Made by a program: the position numbers and the translations under genes
Notes under the pieces: model-generated
Told to the model about the DNA's origin: nothing
Database searches by the model: none
The model's input: the letters and a program-made list of their open reading frames with translations, nothing else
Assembly (NCBI GenBank): GCA_963726405.1
Contig: CAVSCF010000005.1
Coordinates: 496,001-560,000 of the forward strand
Direction: 5' to 3'
Source: JAOUJD01 sp963726405
GTDB taxonomy: Bacteria; Pseudomonadota; Gammaproteobacteria; Burkholderiales; Burkholderiaceae_F
Length of the DNA stretch: 64,000 nt
Part shown: piece by piece, positions 8,286-16,651 of the stretch
Layout of the letters: every line of letters begins with the position of its first letter
Position numbering within the stretch: position 1 is the stretch's first letter

Positions 8286-8873
8286 TCAGAACTGCACTTT
8301 CACCGGGCGACGCTCGTCGTCGCTCTCGGTGGACTTGAGCAGCTCGGCCGGACCGAAGGAGAACATGCCGGCGATGACGTTGGTGGGAAATTGCTGCGAC
8401 GACGTGTTGTAGCTCATGACCGCATCGTTGAAGGCCTGGCGGGCGAACGAGATCTTGTTCTCGGTGCCGGTCAGCTCTTCCGTGAGCTGCATCATGTTCT
8501 GGTTGGCCTTCAGGTCCGGGTAGGCCTCCGCCAGCGCAAACAGCTTCGACAGCGCACCGGACAACGCGCCCTCGGCGGCGACCAGTCCCTGGATCGCCGG
8601 CGCGGAACCCGGATCCGCCGAGGCCGCCGCGTTCGCCGTGACGGCGCTGTTGCGCGCCCGGATCACGTTCTCGAGCGTTTCGCGCTCGTGCTTCATGTAG
8701 GCCTTGGCCGTCTCGACCAGGTTGGGGATCAGGTCATAGCGGCGCTTCAACTGCACGTCGATCTGCGCGAACGCGTTGCGGAACTTGTTGCGCAAGCTGA
8801 CCAGCCGGTTGTACGCACCGACTGCCCAGAAGACGACGACCGCAACGATGACCAGCACGACGATCCAGCCCAT
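8286..8873 (-). CDS. lemA: LemA family protein
   Basis: A 195-residue protein with one N-terminal membrane helix (about 3-20) followed by the long helical LemA domain. Conserved segments are YNRLVSLRN, RYDLIPNLVET, the YPDLKAN stretch and ENKISFARQAFNDAV. The function of LemA proteins is poorly defined; the domain is expected outside the cytoplasm. ATG 8873 was chosen over an upstream in-frame ATG because GGGAGGG precedes it and it places the membrane helix at the N-terminus. The M48 protease gene follows. Confidence 0.92.
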   Translation of the reverse strand: MGWIVVLVIVAVVVFWAVGAYNRLVSLRNKFRNAFAQIDVQLKRRYDLIPNLVETAKAYMKHERETLENVIRARNSAVTANAAASADPGSAPAIQGLVAAEGALSGALSKLFALAEAYPDLKANQNMMQLTEELTGTENKISFARQAFNDAVMSYNTSSQQFPTNVIAGMFSFGPAELLKSTESDDERRPVKVQF

Positions 8874-8877
8874 GTCA

Positions 8878-8884
8878 CCCTCCC
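8878..8884 (-). promoter_or_regulatory. Shine-Dalgarno GGGAGGG for lemA
   Basis: GGGAGGG then TGAC precede ATG 8873 on the minus strand. This supports the shorter LemA start. Confidence 0.7.
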
Positions 8885-9034
8885 AAGTCAGACAAGCTGC
8901 CAGCAAGCGACCGAGATGCGCGAAACGCGATGCTCCGGCGCCTCCCCGGCCGTCGCCCGTCGGCAGGGACGCGGACTATAAGACAATGGCCCATGCGCAC
9001 AACGCTCGATCGACGAACGGAATACCGTGCATTT

Positions 9035-9063
9035 CAGGCGACGTCAAAATGCGACATCGCCTG
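9035..9063 (-). terminator. Hairpin directly after the dolP stop codon
   Basis: CAGGCGA pairs with TCGCCTG, with an inner GTC/GAC pair and a 7-nt loop, abutting the dolP stop. There is no run of T, so it may be a transcript-end stabiliser rather than a full intrinsic terminator. Confidence 0.4.
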
Positions 9064-9756
9064 TCATTGCGCCGTTCCGCCCGTCGCGGCCGGCGGTGTG
9101 GCGGTCCCAGGGGCCGGCGTCGTGGCCGGTGCGGCGGGCTGGCTCGACGTCACGCGTCGCCGCTGCACTTCCTCCGGCGTGCCGTAGTCGAAGACCTTCA
9201 CCACCTGCTTCACCCCGGGCACGCGGCTCGCGACATACGCGGCGATCTCGCCTTCCTTTTCCGTCACGAAGCCCATCAGGTAGACCACTCCGCGCTCCGT
9301 CACGATGCTGACCGAGTTGAACGGAATCTCCTTCGTATTGACGAACTGCGCCCGTACCTTGGTGCCGATCGTCGTGTCGTTGGTGCGCTGGCCCAGCGTG
9401 GACGGCGGCGCGACAACCAGTTCGTTGACGACCGCGCGCACGTTCAGCGAGCGCGCGGCGATCTCGCCGGCCTGGGCCTTCGCCTGCTCGGTCGGCACTT
9501 CGCCCGTCAGGAGCACCTTGCGTTCGAAGCTGTTCACGCTGATGTGCACTTCCTGCGAAATGCTCTTGAAGGCCGCGCCAAGTTCGTTGCCGACCCGCAA
9601 CTGCATGGACGTGTCGTCCATCTGGGCGCCCGTCGTGCGCCGGTCGGTCGCGACGATCGCGGTGCCGGCGACGATCGTGCCGATCACGAGCGGCGCGCAG
9701 GCCGGCAGCACCGACGCCACCAGGGCGGCAGCAACAAGGGTTTTCGTGAACTTCAT
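9064..9756 (-). CDS. dolP: BON-domain outer-membrane lipoprotein (DolP/YraP-like)
   Basis: A 230-residue lipoprotein with signal peptide 1-19 and lipobox VLPAC (C20). Two BON domains follow (about 45-115 and 125-195, the second with KVRAQFVNTKEIPFNSVSIVTERGVVYLMG). A Pro/Ala/Thr-rich tail follows. E. coli DolP is about 190 residues with the same architecture and supports outer-membrane integrity and septal amidase activation. Gene order lpoA-yraN-dolP matches E. coli yraM-yraN-(diaA)-yraP except that diaA is missing. ATG 9756 gives the lipoprotein signal at the N-terminus. Confidence 0.9.
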   Translation of the reverse strand: MKFTKTLVAAALVASVLPACAPLVIGTIVAGTAIVATDRRTTGAQMDDTSMQLRVGNELGAAFKSISQEVHISVNSFERKVLLTGEVPTEQAKAQAGEIAARSLNVRAVVNELVVAPPSTLGQRTNDTTIGTKVRAQFVNTKEIPFNSVSIVTERGVVYLMGFVTEKEGEIAAYVASRVPGVKQVVKVFDYGTPEEVQRRRVTSSQPAAPATTPAPGTATPPAATGGTAQ

Positions 9757-9779
9757 CTGCTCTCCTTCATCCGTTTGTT

Positions 9780-10172
9780 TCATGTCGCGAACGCGTCGCG
9801 CAACCATTCGATTCTGCCATCGCCGTCTACGGTAACGACGTCGAACCGGCACGCCGGCCAGCGCTCGCCATGGCGTTCCGCGAGCCAGCGCTGCGCAGCG
9901 CGCGCCAAGCGCTTCTGCTTGAAGACATCCACGCTGGCCAGCGCACCGCCGAAGCGCTCGCCCGCGCGCAACCGCACCTCGACGAAGACGACCTGATCGC
10001 GCTCCCGCACGACGAGGTCCAGTTCGCCCTCGCGGTACCGGGCATTGCGGGCAAGCACGAAGCAACCGGCCGCAACGAGGTGCCGCTCGGCCGCGCGTTC
10101 CGCCGCGGCTCCCGCCCGCTGCCTTGGCGTACGAACGCCAGTCGCACGGGTCGGAGTTCCGCGCGTCGGCAT
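9780..10172 (-). CDS. yraN: YraN/UPF0102 nuclease-fold protein
   Basis: A 130-residue UPF0102 protein with the PD-(D/E)xK nuclease-like core: AAERHLVAAGCFVLARNAR, then GELDLVVRERDQVVFVEVR (E, D and ExR residues in place) and VDVFKQKRLARAA. The biological role is unknown. Its ATG overlaps the lpoA stop (ATGA), and dolP follows 23 bp later, so the three genes form one operon. Confidence 0.9.
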   Translation of the reverse strand: MPTRGTPTRATGVRTPRQRAGAAAERAAERHLVAAGCFVLARNARYREGELDLVVRERDQVVFVEVRLRAGERFGGALASVDVFKQKRLARAAQRWLAERHGERWPACRFDVVTVDGDGRIEWLRDAFAT

Positions 10173-11338
10173 CAGCGCCCGATCTCCTCGCGTTCGATGG
10201 CGCCGTTGCGATAGATGGCCGCGGCGGGCGTGCGTTCCACCCGGGGTCCCGCGCTTCGATCCACCCGCAGTCGTCCCATCATGCCCTCGAACGTGAAGCG
10301 GGTCTCTCCGGCGGCCCAGCGCTGCGCGACCTGATAGGCATCCACTCCGAGCGCATAGAGCCGCGCGAGATCCGCCGGCAGCGGCGTGGCAGGAAGCGGA
10401 CCGCCGGCTCCCGTCGGCGCATCCCGACGCAGCAACCACGGCATGTCGACGAAGCGCACGCCGTCGAGGTCATGCGCGAGCGCCGTCGCTTCGGGGGAGT
10501 TCGCACCACTCGTGGAATTGAGCAGCGAGGTGCCGAAGACCATGATCGGGCGCGGAATGCGGGCGCGCAACAGCGCGGCGTCGCGCGCATCGAGCGCGAG
10601 AAAGGCCGCCTCGTGCCGCTCGGGATCGAGTTGCCGTCCCACCTGTTCGCCCTGGCCCACGGTCGCTTCGATCAGCAGCGGCGTCTCCCCGCCCGCACGC
10701 AGCGCGGCGACATAGGCCTGTGCGATGCGCCGTTCCAGCGCGCCGGGGCCGCTCAGCACCACGAAGCGCGACGAGGAGCCGGGCGAACGACGGGTGCCGA
10801 CGAATTCGGCGAGCGCCAGGCGAACGACGTATTGCGCTTCGGACTCGACCGACACTCCGAGCGCGATCATCGTCGGTGGCGCCGCCGCGTCGCGATCCGG
10901 ATAGTTCAGCGCCACCAGCGGGGGCGAGGCAAAACCGCCGTCGATCACCGCGTTGACTCCGCTGCGCGGAAGCGGGCCGACGAGCGTCTTCACGCCGCGC
11001 TGAAGCGCGCCGCCCATCGCGTTCTTGAGTTGCTCGGGATCGTCGTCGACCTCGAGCACCTGGATGGGCAGCTTGTTGCCGGCCGCTTCGCTCGCGGAAA
11101 AGAAGCCCTGGCGCACGGCCTCGGCTGCACGCGCGAACACGGTCCGCTGGTTCGGCAGGATCAGCGCGATGGCCGGTGCACGAGCTTCCGGGGCCGCCGT
11201 GGGCTGTGGCGGGGCCTCGGCGGTCGCCTGCAATGCCGCGGGCAGCGACGGCTGAGCCGACAGGCCGCATGCGACACTAGCCAGCAGCAGCGCGGCGGAG
11301 ACACGCCGCGCCCGATCAACGGTGGCAGTGCGGATCAT
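10172..11338 (-). CDS. lpoA: Penicillin-binding protein activator LpoA/LppC family, short form
   Basis: A 388-residue exported protein. A signal peptide (about 1-28) contains Cys24 in SVACGLS, a poor lipobox, so lipid attachment is uncertain. The rest is the LppC periplasmic-binding-like domain beginning APAIALILPNQRTVF. The N-terminal TPR-like domain of the much longer E. coli LpoA is absent. LpoA binds and activates PBP1A in enterobacteria; here the role is inferred from the domain and the yraN-dolP context. Its ATG lies opposite the rsmI ATG within one CATG. Confidence 0.87.
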   Translation of the reverse strand: MIRTATVDRARRVSAALLLASVACGLSAQPSLPAALQATAEAPPQPTAAPEARAPAIALILPNQRTVFARAAEAVRQGFFSASEAAGNKLPIQVLEVDDDPEQLKNAMGGALQRGVKTLVGPLPRSGVNAVIDGGFASPPLVALNYPDRDAAAPPTMIALGVSVESEAQYVVRLALAEFVGTRRSPGSSSRFVVLSGPGALERRIAQAYVAALRAGGETPLLIEATVGQGEQVGRQLDPERHEAAFLALDARDAALLRARIPRPIMVFGTSLLNSTSGANSPEATALAHDLDGVRFVDMPWLLRRDAPTGAGGPLPATPLPADLARLYALGVDAYQVAQRWAAGETRFTFEGMMGRLRVDRSAGPRVERTPAAAIYRNGAIEREEIGR

Positions 11339-12233
11339 GAGCGAGCGGGCGGAAGGCGGTCAGGAGCGGCTTTTCGATGCTTCCGGCGTGAGGGAGCAAG
11401 AGGCGCCGGCCGGTTCATTGTATGTAGTCGCCTTGCCGATCGGCAACGCGGCGGACATCACGGTACGCGCGCTCTGGCTCCTCTCCCGCATGGACGTGAT
11501 CGCCGCCGAGGATACGCGTGTGACCCGGCCACTGCTCGCGCGCTTCGGCATCGACACCCCGCTGCTCGCAGCGCATCAGCACAACGAGCGGGAGGCCGCT
11601 CGTGACGTGATCGAGCGCCTCGCGCGCGGCGAGCGGGTCGCACTCGTCACCGATGCCGGCACTCCGGGAGTGTCTGATCCCGGTGCCCGCCTGGTGCGGG
11701 CCGTGCTCGATGCCGGCTATCGCGTGCTGCCCGTACCCGGAGCGAGCAGCGCGATCGCCGCGATATCCGCCGGCGGACTTGCGCCGGGCCCCTTCCGCTT
11801 CGTCGGGTTCCTTGCGACGGGCCGCGTCGAGCGTGAGCGAATGCTGAGAGCGCTGGCGGTCGAAGGCACGGCCTTCGTCCTGTTCGAGGCGCCGCACCGG
11901 GTCCGCGAACTGCTGGCATTGATGGCGGACGTGCTCGAGCCGGCGCGACGCGTCGTGCTCGCGCGCGAACTCACGAAGAAATTCGAAACGATCGAGGTCC
12001 ATCACGCCGCCGACCTCGGTGCTCTGGAGGCGGACGAGCGCGGCGAGTACGTGGTTCTGGTCGATGCGAGCGAGGAAGCGGCCGCCGACGTCGATGCCGT
12101 CACGCGGCGCTGGCTCGAGTCGCTGCTGCAGGAGCTTCCGCCCGCGCGGGCCGCGGCCGTCGCCGCACGCGCCAGCGGACAACCGCGCGACGTCCTTTAC
12201 CGGCTTGCACTGCAACTGAAGCCCGGTCGCTAG
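11337..12233 (+). CDS. rsmI: 16S rRNA (cytidine1402-2'-O)-methyltransferase RsmI
   Basis: Methylates the 2'-OH of C1402 in 16S rRNA. About 298 residues, tetrapyrrole-methylase fold: LYVVALPIGNAADIT, AEDTR, LVTDAGTPGVSDPG, PGASSAIAA, and EAPHRV in order. ATG 11337 shares a CATG with the lpoA start on the other strand. GTG 11388 is a plausible later start. The TAG stop shares a CTAG with the rlpA stop. Pairing of rsmI with lpoA/yraN is conserved in many proteobacteria. Confidence 0.94.
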   Translation: MSERAEGGQERLFDASGVREQEAPAGSLYVVALPIGNAADITVRALWLLSRMDVIAAEDTRVTRPLLARFGIDTPLLAAHQHNEREAARDVIERLARGERVALVTDAGTPGVSDPGARLVRAVLDAGYRVLPVPGASSAIAAISAGGLAPGPFRFVGFLATGRVERERMLRALAVEGTAFVLFEAPHRVRELLALMADVLEPARRVVLARELTKKFETIEVHHAADLGALEADERGEYVVLVDASEEAAADVDAVTRRWLESLLQELPPARAAAVAARASGQPRDVLYRLALQLKPGR

Positions 12234-13171
12234 CGCGAGAACGGCACCGCAGGGCGCCCGAGCAGGCGCTCGAGCTGCTGGGCCAGGGCGAGCGCCGCAG
12301 CACGGTCGGGCAGCGCGCCGACAAGGACGCGGAACACGTTGTCGTGACGCTCGACTCGCGCCTCGCCCGCACTCGCCGGAATGTCTCCCTCCGCAAATCC
12401 GAGCACGGCCGCAACACGTCCCGCCAGGTCCTCTGCATTCCCCAGGTCGGCGAAGGCGCCGACCTGGACCGACCAACGCGCCGTCGCGGTGGACGACGCC
12501 GTCTGCGGCGACGCGCGTGACGCGATGGCGGACGATGCGACCGGGTCCGGGGCGCCGCGCGCGGACGGCCCCGTTCCCCGACTCCAGTCCCCCGACGCGA
12601 TCTGGGCGAAGGTCAACCGCTCGATCTCGACCTCGCCCGTGCCGGCTCCCGCGATGCCGAGCTTCATGGCGGCGCCGTACGACAGGTCGATGATGCGGTC
12701 CGGCTTGAACGGCCCGCGGTCGTTGACGCGCACGATGGCCGACTTGCCGTTGCGCGGATTGACGACACGGACATAGCTCGGGATCGGCAAGGTTGGATGG
12801 GCGGCCGTCATCGCGAACATGTCGTAGATCTCGCCGCTCGCCGTGCGGTTGCCGTGGAACTGCCTGCCGTACCAGGACGCCGTGCCCTTCTGCCGGAACG
12901 GCACATCCGAGGTCAGCGGGGTATAGCTGCGTCCGAGGGCGGTATAGGGCCGGTTGACGCGGTCCAGGAGAGGTTCGACGCGAGGCACCGCGTCGGGCGC
13001 CTCGGCCTGGTCGGCCGGCGCACGGTCAGGCGGCCCATCGTTCTCGTAGTACCCGCCGCGCTTCGGTACCGACCCGCAAGCCGCCAGCAGCGCGACGCAG
13101 GACATGGTCGCCAGGCCCCGATGGATGGTCAGGAGCCGTTGGCGTGGCGGGACGGCGAAGCCGGAGGTCAC
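12230..13171 (-). CDS. rlpA: RlpA, septal-ring lytic transglycosylase lipoprotein
   Basis: A lipoprotein of 313 residues from GTG 13171 (C32 in LLAACGS; ATG 13105 would shorten the leader). It has a double-psi beta-barrel domain (GTASWYGRQFHGNRTASGE, VRVNDRGPF) and a C-terminal SPOR domain (WSVQVGAFADLGNAEDL). RlpA cleaves denuded peptidoglycan glycan strands, and SPOR targets it to the septum. The GTG overlaps the rodA stop by 4 nt. mrdA-rodA-rlpA is a common proteobacterial order. Confidence 0.93.
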   Translation of the reverse strand: MTSGFAVPPRQRLLTIHRGLATMSCVALLAACGSVPKRGGYYENDGPPDRAPADQAEAPDAVPRVEPLLDRVNRPYTALGRSYTPLTSDVPFRQKGTASWYGRQFHGNRTASGEIYDMFAMTAAHPTLPIPSYVRVVNPRNGKSAIVRVNDRGPFKPDRIIDLSYGAAMKLGIAGAGTGEVEIERLTFAQIASGDWSRGTGPSARGAPDPVASSAIASRASPQTASSTATARWSVQVGAFADLGNAEDLAGRVAAVLGFAEGDIPASAGEARVERHDNVFRVLVGALPDRAAALALAQQLERLLGRPAVPFSR

Positions 13172-14286
13172 GACTGCACGAGCTTGCGGTTGGCGGCAAT
13201 CGCCATCAGCAGCCCGCATGCCATCCCGAGCGTCACGAGCGCCGTGCCGCCATAGCTGATGAAGGGCAGCGGCACTCCCACCACGGGAAGGATTCCGCTC
13301 ACCATGCCCATGTTCACGAACGCGTACGTGAACATGATCATGCCGATCGAGGCCGCCAGCAGCCGCGCGAACATCGTCGGCGCATTGATCGCGATCTGGA
13401 ACGCCCGCGCCACCAGCGCGAAGAACAGCAGCACCAGGACGACGTTGCCGACGAGTCCGAACTCCTCGGAGTACACGGCGAAGATGAAGTCGCTGGTGCG
13501 CTCGGGGATGAATTCGAGGTGCGTCTGCGTGCCCTGCATCCAGCCCTTGCCGAATGCGCCGCCCGACCCGATCGCGATCATCGCCTGGATGGTGTGAAAG
13601 CCCTTGCCGAGCGGGTCCGTCGACGGATCGATGAGAGTCAGGATGCGCTCGCGCTGGTAATCGTGCATCAGCGTCCAGGCCACGGGCAGCATCGCAAGCC
13701 CGCCCACGGCCATCACCGCCAGCCATCGCCACGGCAGGCCGGCAAAGAAGATCACGAAGAAGCCCGCGCCGAGGACAAGCAGGGCCGTGCCGAGGTCCGG
13801 CTGCTTGACGATAAGCCCCACGGGCACGAGCACCAGAACGGCCGCGAAGATGAAGTCCAGCGTGCGCAGCGCGCCCTCGCGCTTGTGGAAGTACCACGCC
13901 AGCATCATCGGCAGGCCGAGCTTCATGATCTCCGACGGCTGGATGCGTGCCACCCCGATGTCGAGCCAGCGCGTCGCGCCTTTTACCGTCACGCCCTTGA
14001 GTTCGGTCGCGATCAGAAGCGCGACGCCAACAACATAGACCGGCACGGCCAGGCGCATCAGAAACTGGGCCGGCATGTTCGCCGCGATGAACAGCACGCC
14101 GAACGCAACGCCGAAGTTGCGTGCCTGGTCCGTGATGCGCCACGGAAAATCGTTGCCGGCCGAATAGAGCGTCACCAGACCGATCACCCCCAGGCTGCCG
14201 ACGATCGCAAGCAGCGCCGGATCGAACACGCTGATGTACGGGCGCAGCATGCGTCCGATCCGGGCGACCACGGTGGGATTGTTCAC
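13168..14286 (-). CDS. rodA: RodA, rod-shape SEDS glycosyltransferase
   Basis: Polymerises lipid II into glycan strands together with PBP2 during elongation. 372 residues, start GTG overlapping the mrdA stop. About ten membrane helices. SEDS landmarks include GATRWLDIGVARIQPSEIMKL in two pieces, the KQPDLGTAL motif and the C-terminal PVVGVPLPFISYGG followed by ALVTLGMACGLL. The tight overlap with mrdA fits their 1:1 complex. Confidence 0.97.
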   Translation of the reverse strand: MNNPTVVARIGRMLRPYISVFDPALLAIVGSLGVIGLVTLYSAGNDFPWRITDQARNFGVAFGVLFIAANMPAQFLMRLAVPVYVVGVALLIATELKGVTVKGATRWLDIGVARIQPSEIMKLGLPMMLAWYFHKREGALRTLDFIFAAVLVLVPVGLIVKQPDLGTALLVLGAGFFVIFFAGLPWRWLAVMAVGGLAMLPVAWTLMHDYQRERILTLIDPSTDPLGKGFHTIQAMIAIGSGGAFGKGWMQGTQTHLEFIPERTSDFIFAVYSEEFGLVGNVVLVLLFFALVARAFQIAINAPTMFARLLAASIGMIMFTYAFVNMGMVSGILPVVGVPLPFISYGGTALVTLGMACGLLMAIAANRKLVQS

Positions 14287-16271
14287 TGCGCCGCCCTCGC
14301 CCGCGCGGCGGGTCCGCTCGGCGTCTCTTCGTCCGGGCCTTCCTTCGCCGGTTCGCTCGGCACCTTGCCGAGCAGGTAGTAGTCGAGCACCTGCCGGGCG
14401 ATCGGCGCCGCCGCGCGCGCACCGAACCCGCCGTTTTCCACGATGATCGCCATGGCGATCTTCGGCTCGTCGGCGGGAGCGAACGCGATGAACAGCGAAT
14501 GGTCGCGGTTACGCTCCGCCACCCGGGACTCGTTGTATTTCTCGCCCTGCTTGATGCCGACCACCTGAGCGGTCCCGGTCTTGCCCGCGACCTTGTACGG
14601 AACGCCCTGGAATGCGCTGCGTCCGGTGCCGCTGATGTTGACGTCCACCATCGCGTCGCGCACGAACTTCATGTGCTCCGGCTTGACCGCGATCTGGTAG
14701 CTCTTGTCGCGCACCGTCAGCGTCCGCTCCCCGGTCTGGGGATCCTCGATTGCCTTCACCAGATGCGGCTTCATCACGACGCCGTTGTTCGCGAGGTTCG
14801 ACGTCGCGTGGGCCAGTTGCAGCAGCGTGAAGGCGTTGTAGCCCTGGCCGATGCCGACGGAGATCGTCTCGCCCGGATACCACTTCTGCTTGAAGCGCTT
14901 CTCCTTCCATGCGCTCGACGGCAGGATGCCCGTCTGCTCGCCCTCGACGTCGATGCCCGTGATCTGCCCGAACCCCCAGGGCTTCATGAAGTCGTGGATG
15001 GCGTCGACACCGAGGTCGTTGGCCAGCATGTAGTAGTAGATGTCGCTCGATTTGACGATCGACTTGTGCATGTCGACCGGCCCCAGCGGAACCTTGTTCG
15101 AGTCGCGGAACACGCGATTGCCGAACGCGAAGGTGCCGTTGTCCTGGATCACCTGCTCGGGCCGCCGCTTGCCGGTCTCGAGCGCCGCCAGCGCGAGGAA
15201 CGGCTTGTACGTCGACCCGATCGGATAGGTCCCCCGCAAAGCCCGGTTCAGCAGCGGCTTGTCCGGGTCGTTGTTCAGTTCGTCCCACGACTTCGGGTCG
15301 ATGCCGTCGACGAAGAGATTGGGGTCGAACGTCGGCTTGGACACGAAGGCGAGGATGTCGCCGCTGGAGGGCTCGATGGCGATCAGCGCCCCGCGGCGGT
15401 CGCCGAACGCCCGCTCGACGATCTTCTGCAGTTCGATGTCGACCGACAGGACAAGGTTCTTGCCGGGATACGAGGGCTTGCGGGACAACGTCCGCACGGC
15501 CCGTCCGCCCGCCGTGATCTCGACCTCCTCCACGCCGGGAGTGCCGTGCAGTTCGCTCTCGTAGCTCTGCTCGACCCCGACCTTGCCGATGTGTTCGGTC
15601 CCGTTGTAGATCGTCGGGTCGCCGCGAGCTTCGGCGAGTCGCTCGACGCGCTCGAGGTCGCGCGGGGAAATGCGGCCGATGTACCCGATCATGTGCGAAG
15701 CGATGTCGCCCAGCGGGTAATCGCGGAACAGACGTGCGCGCAGCTCGACGCCCGGGAAGCGGAACCGGTTGGCCGTGAAGCGCGCGACATCCTCGTCGGA
15801 CAATCGGGTGCGGATGGGGACCGAATCGAAGCGCTTGGTGTCCTCGAGCAGCTTCTTGAAGCGGCGGCGATCGCGCGGCTGGATGTCTACCACCTTGGCG
15901 AGTTCGTCGATTGTCTGCTCGAGGTTCTCGACCTTGGCCGGCGTGATCTCCAGCGTGTAGGCGGAATAGTTGCGGGCGATGATGACGCCGTTGCGGTCCT
16001 TGATCAGGCCCCGGTTGGGGGCCACGGGCAGCACGGCGATGCGGTTCAGCTCGGCCCGCTCGCTGTACTCCTCGTGCTTGACGACCTGCAGCCACGCGAA
16101 CCGGGCAACCAGCGCGGCGAAGGCGGCCAGGACCACGGCGCTGGCGACGAGCACGCGTGCGCGAAAGTACCGGACCTCGCGTTCCGGATTGCGCATCGCC
16201 GCCGCGCGCGGACCGAACGACAGTTCGTCCTGGGTGGACCAGCGGCGCCGACGAAACCAGCGTCTAGCCAT
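14283..16271 (-). CDS. mrdA: PBP2, peptidoglycan D,D-transpeptidase MrdA
   Basis: The transpeptidase partner of RodA in the elongasome. From ATG 16271 it has 662 residues: one membrane helix (about 39-60), a dimerisation/pedestal domain and a transpeptidase domain with STYK (S353, K356), SSD in IVKSSDIYYYM and KTG in AGKTGTAQV. ATG 16196 (MRNPEREVRYF) resembles the usual family N-terminus and could be the true start. Neither start has a Shine-Dalgarno sequence. Unusually, mreD is not directly upstream because two opposite-strand genes intervene. Confidence 0.96.
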   Translation of the reverse strand: MARRWFRRRRWSTQDELSFGPRAAAMRNPEREVRYFRARVLVASAVVLAAFAALVARFAWLQVVKHEEYSERAELNRIAVLPVAPNRGLIKDRNGVIIARNYSAYTLEITPAKVENLEQTIDELAKVVDIQPRDRRRFKKLLEDTKRFDSVPIRTRLSDEDVARFTANRFRFPGVELRARLFRDYPLGDIASHMIGYIGRISPRDLERVERLAEARGDPTIYNGTEHIGKVGVEQSYESELHGTPGVEEVEITAGGRAVRTLSRKPSYPGKNLVLSVDIELQKIVERAFGDRRGALIAIEPSSGDILAFVSKPTFDPNLFVDGIDPKSWDELNNDPDKPLLNRALRGTYPIGSTYKPFLALAALETGKRRPEQVIQDNGTFAFGNRVFRDSNKVPLGPVDMHKSIVKSSDIYYYMLANDLGVDAIHDFMKPWGFGQITGIDVEGEQTGILPSSAWKEKRFKQKWYPGETISVGIGQGYNAFTLLQLAHATSNLANNGVVMKPHLVKAIEDPQTGERTLTVRDKSYQIAVKPEHMKFVRDAMVDVNISGTGRSAFQGVPYKVAGKTGTAQVVGIKQGEKYNESRVAERNRDHSLFIAFAPADEPKIAMAIIVENGGFGARAAAPIARQVLDYYLLGKVPSEPAKEGPDEETPSGPAARARAAQ

Positions 16272-16651
16272 GCACGACGAACGCGGCAACGCGCGGAATG
16301 CGCGAGGCGACAGGCAGGCTTGGCGATTGAAGGAACGTCATGCAGCAACGGGGCGCCCGGGCAGGCCCCCGCAGGAGGAAGCTGGCGGATTATAGGAGCG
16401 GCGAACGCGGTTTCCGCTCTGGAAGCGGCCAGGGAATGCCGCGTCGGCGCGAGGGCACACGGTCGGTCGGAGGCGATTCGGGGCGCGGCCATTCCCGGGC
16501 ATCGATCGAGTTTCGGTCTCCTCGTACTCCGGGCGCCGGATGCGACTTACCTCTTTCGGCGATCCTCGCGACTATCGCTTCCGGCGAGTTACCCGGCAAC
16601 CTTGACACAGAGCATCTTTCCCGGAGGACGCCGCCCGATACTTCCCTGCAC
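16272..16651. other. 380-bp divergent intergenic region (mrdA / ygbA-like)
   Basis: No gene is supported here. The region holds the outward promoters of mrdA (minus) and the ygbA-like gene (plus). AT-richer patches are GATTATAG near 16389 and TTGACA near 16602. AGCATCTT just after TTGACA resembles one half of an NsrR-type site. A GGAGG at 16623-16627 lies too far from ATG 16652 to be an ordinary Shine-Dalgarno. Confidence 0.35.
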
